Assembly: GCF_007786455.1 (NCBI RefSeq)
Contig: NZ_VNJK01000001.1
Span: forward strand, 2,502,074 to 2,566,073
Length of the DNA: 64,000 nt
Direction of reading: 5' to 3'
Source of the DNA: Paenibacillus agilis
GTDB taxonomy: Bacteria > Bacillota > Bacilli > Paenibacillales > Paenibacillaceae
Shown here one piece after another: positions 63,720-64,000 of this stretch (its first letter is position 1; each line of letters starts with the position of its first letter). Position numbers and translations under genes: made by a program. The notes beneath the pieces were generated by a model. The model was not told the origin of the DNA. It saw only the letters and a program-made list of their open reading frames with translations, and made no database searches.

Positions 63720-64000
63720 TCACTGATGCTGCCAATTCACAATAACCGTATCCGTCCCACTGCTTGGTGTCGTATAGGTACGATTTTTTCCACCTTCCCA
63801 GAAAAGATGGCTGCCATTCTTTTTCAAGAACTTATATTGAATTTGTGTATCCGCAGGAACACTAACATCTATATACCAATTGGGGTATTTGTACACGACT
63901 TGATTATACATCGGACCAATAGCACTCTCAATATTCCAGGACCCCAACTCAAATATATTTCCTGATAGATATACATTTTCCCCTGCAACTGTATTCGCGC
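63720..64000 (-). CDS. CBM20 starch-binding C-terminus of an amylase-type enzyme (partial)
   Basis: The last 93 codons of a gene that begins beyond the right edge. The residues [31 protein letters not shown] and the [19 protein letters not shown] ending are a clear CBM20 starch-binding domain, as in CGTases, maltogenic amylases and some alpha-amylases. The stop TGA is at 63720-63722. The catalytic part is not visible, so the enzyme class is open. It is probably secreted. Confidence 0.85.
   Translation of the reverse strand, partial: ANTVAGENVYLSGNIFELGSWNIESAIGPMYNQVVYKYPNWYIDVSVPADTQIQYKFLKKNGSHLFWEGGKNRTYTTPSSGTDTVIVNWQHQ

Noticed and set aside
1..64000. CRISPR arrays, tRNA/rRNA genes, insertion sequences, prophage genes
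   Set aside because: No regularly spaced repeats, no cloverleaf or rRNA-like stretch, and no transposase, integrase or phage structural protein was recognised on either strand.

Overview
The window looks like chromosomal DNA of a low-to-mid G+C Gram-positive of the Paenibacillus type (Bacillota). Supporting signs are strong AGGAGG-type ribosome sites with frequent GTG/TTG starts, a CapABC/Wzy-type capsule locus with a PHP-family tyrosine phosphatase, a fused CYP102-type P450, VanW, DUF421, DUF1835 and DUF2569 proteins, and an NRPS of Bacillales style. No rRNA, tRNA, CRISPR array, intact insertion sequence or prophage was seen.

Layout. 1-5672 (minus): a biosynthetic operon cut by the left edge. 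It has an acyl/peptidyl carrier protein, a nucleotidyltransferase-fold protein, a PEP-synthase-like kinase, a class I glutamine amidotransferase-like hydrolase and a Rossmann/sulfotransferase-like fusion. The kinase plus hydrolase pair matches the pair that makes the phosphoramidate donor in Campylobacter capsule (Cj1418/Cj1417), so a phosphoramidate-bearing small molecule is the leading idea. 5673-7449: eroded DNA with a broken macrolide-type glycosyltransferase. 7450-11062 (minus): an exopolysaccharide operon (processive GT2, acyltransferase-3, membrane-anchored GH18). 11534-13819 (plus): DUF1835 and DUF418 proteins. 14292-21065 (plus): a stress/sugar-like cassette of PfpI, NTF2-like, an unknown protein, a GlgX-type debranching enzyme, an AGE-STAS fusion and a three-repeat membrane protein. 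21235-24560: a Zn/Cd/Pb-type P1B ATPase divergent from a regulator with two MerR DNA-binding domains. 24700-35752: mixed minus-strand genes (sulfotransferase, VanW, SDR, DUF421, DUF4303-like, CYP102, zinc-ribbon membrane protein, DUF2569, PadR remnant). 36141-38387: LacI regulator plus MFS exporter with two matching palindromic operators. 38637-49717 (minus): a ten-gene capsule/exopolysaccharide operon that probably uses UDP-GalNAcA. 50012-51595: a luciferase-like oxidoreductase and a small STAS-like protein. 51702-58475 (minus): a two-module NRPS ending in a reductase domain, resembling pyrazinone (aureusimine) synthases. 60104-64000: a secreted discoidin-domain protein, an MDR oxidoreductase and the C-terminus of a CBM20 amylase-type enzyme.

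How it fits together. Three surface-carbohydrate systems, two natural-product loci and an amylolytic enzyme suggest a soil or host-associated sporeformer with much accessory metabolism. The most unusual parts are the left-edge phosphoramidate-like operon, the PfpI-to-membrane-protein cassette with its STAS domain lacking the usual phosphorylatable serine, and the reductase-terminated NRPS predicted to join two branched-chain amino acids. All functions are inferred by reading the sequence; no database search was run.
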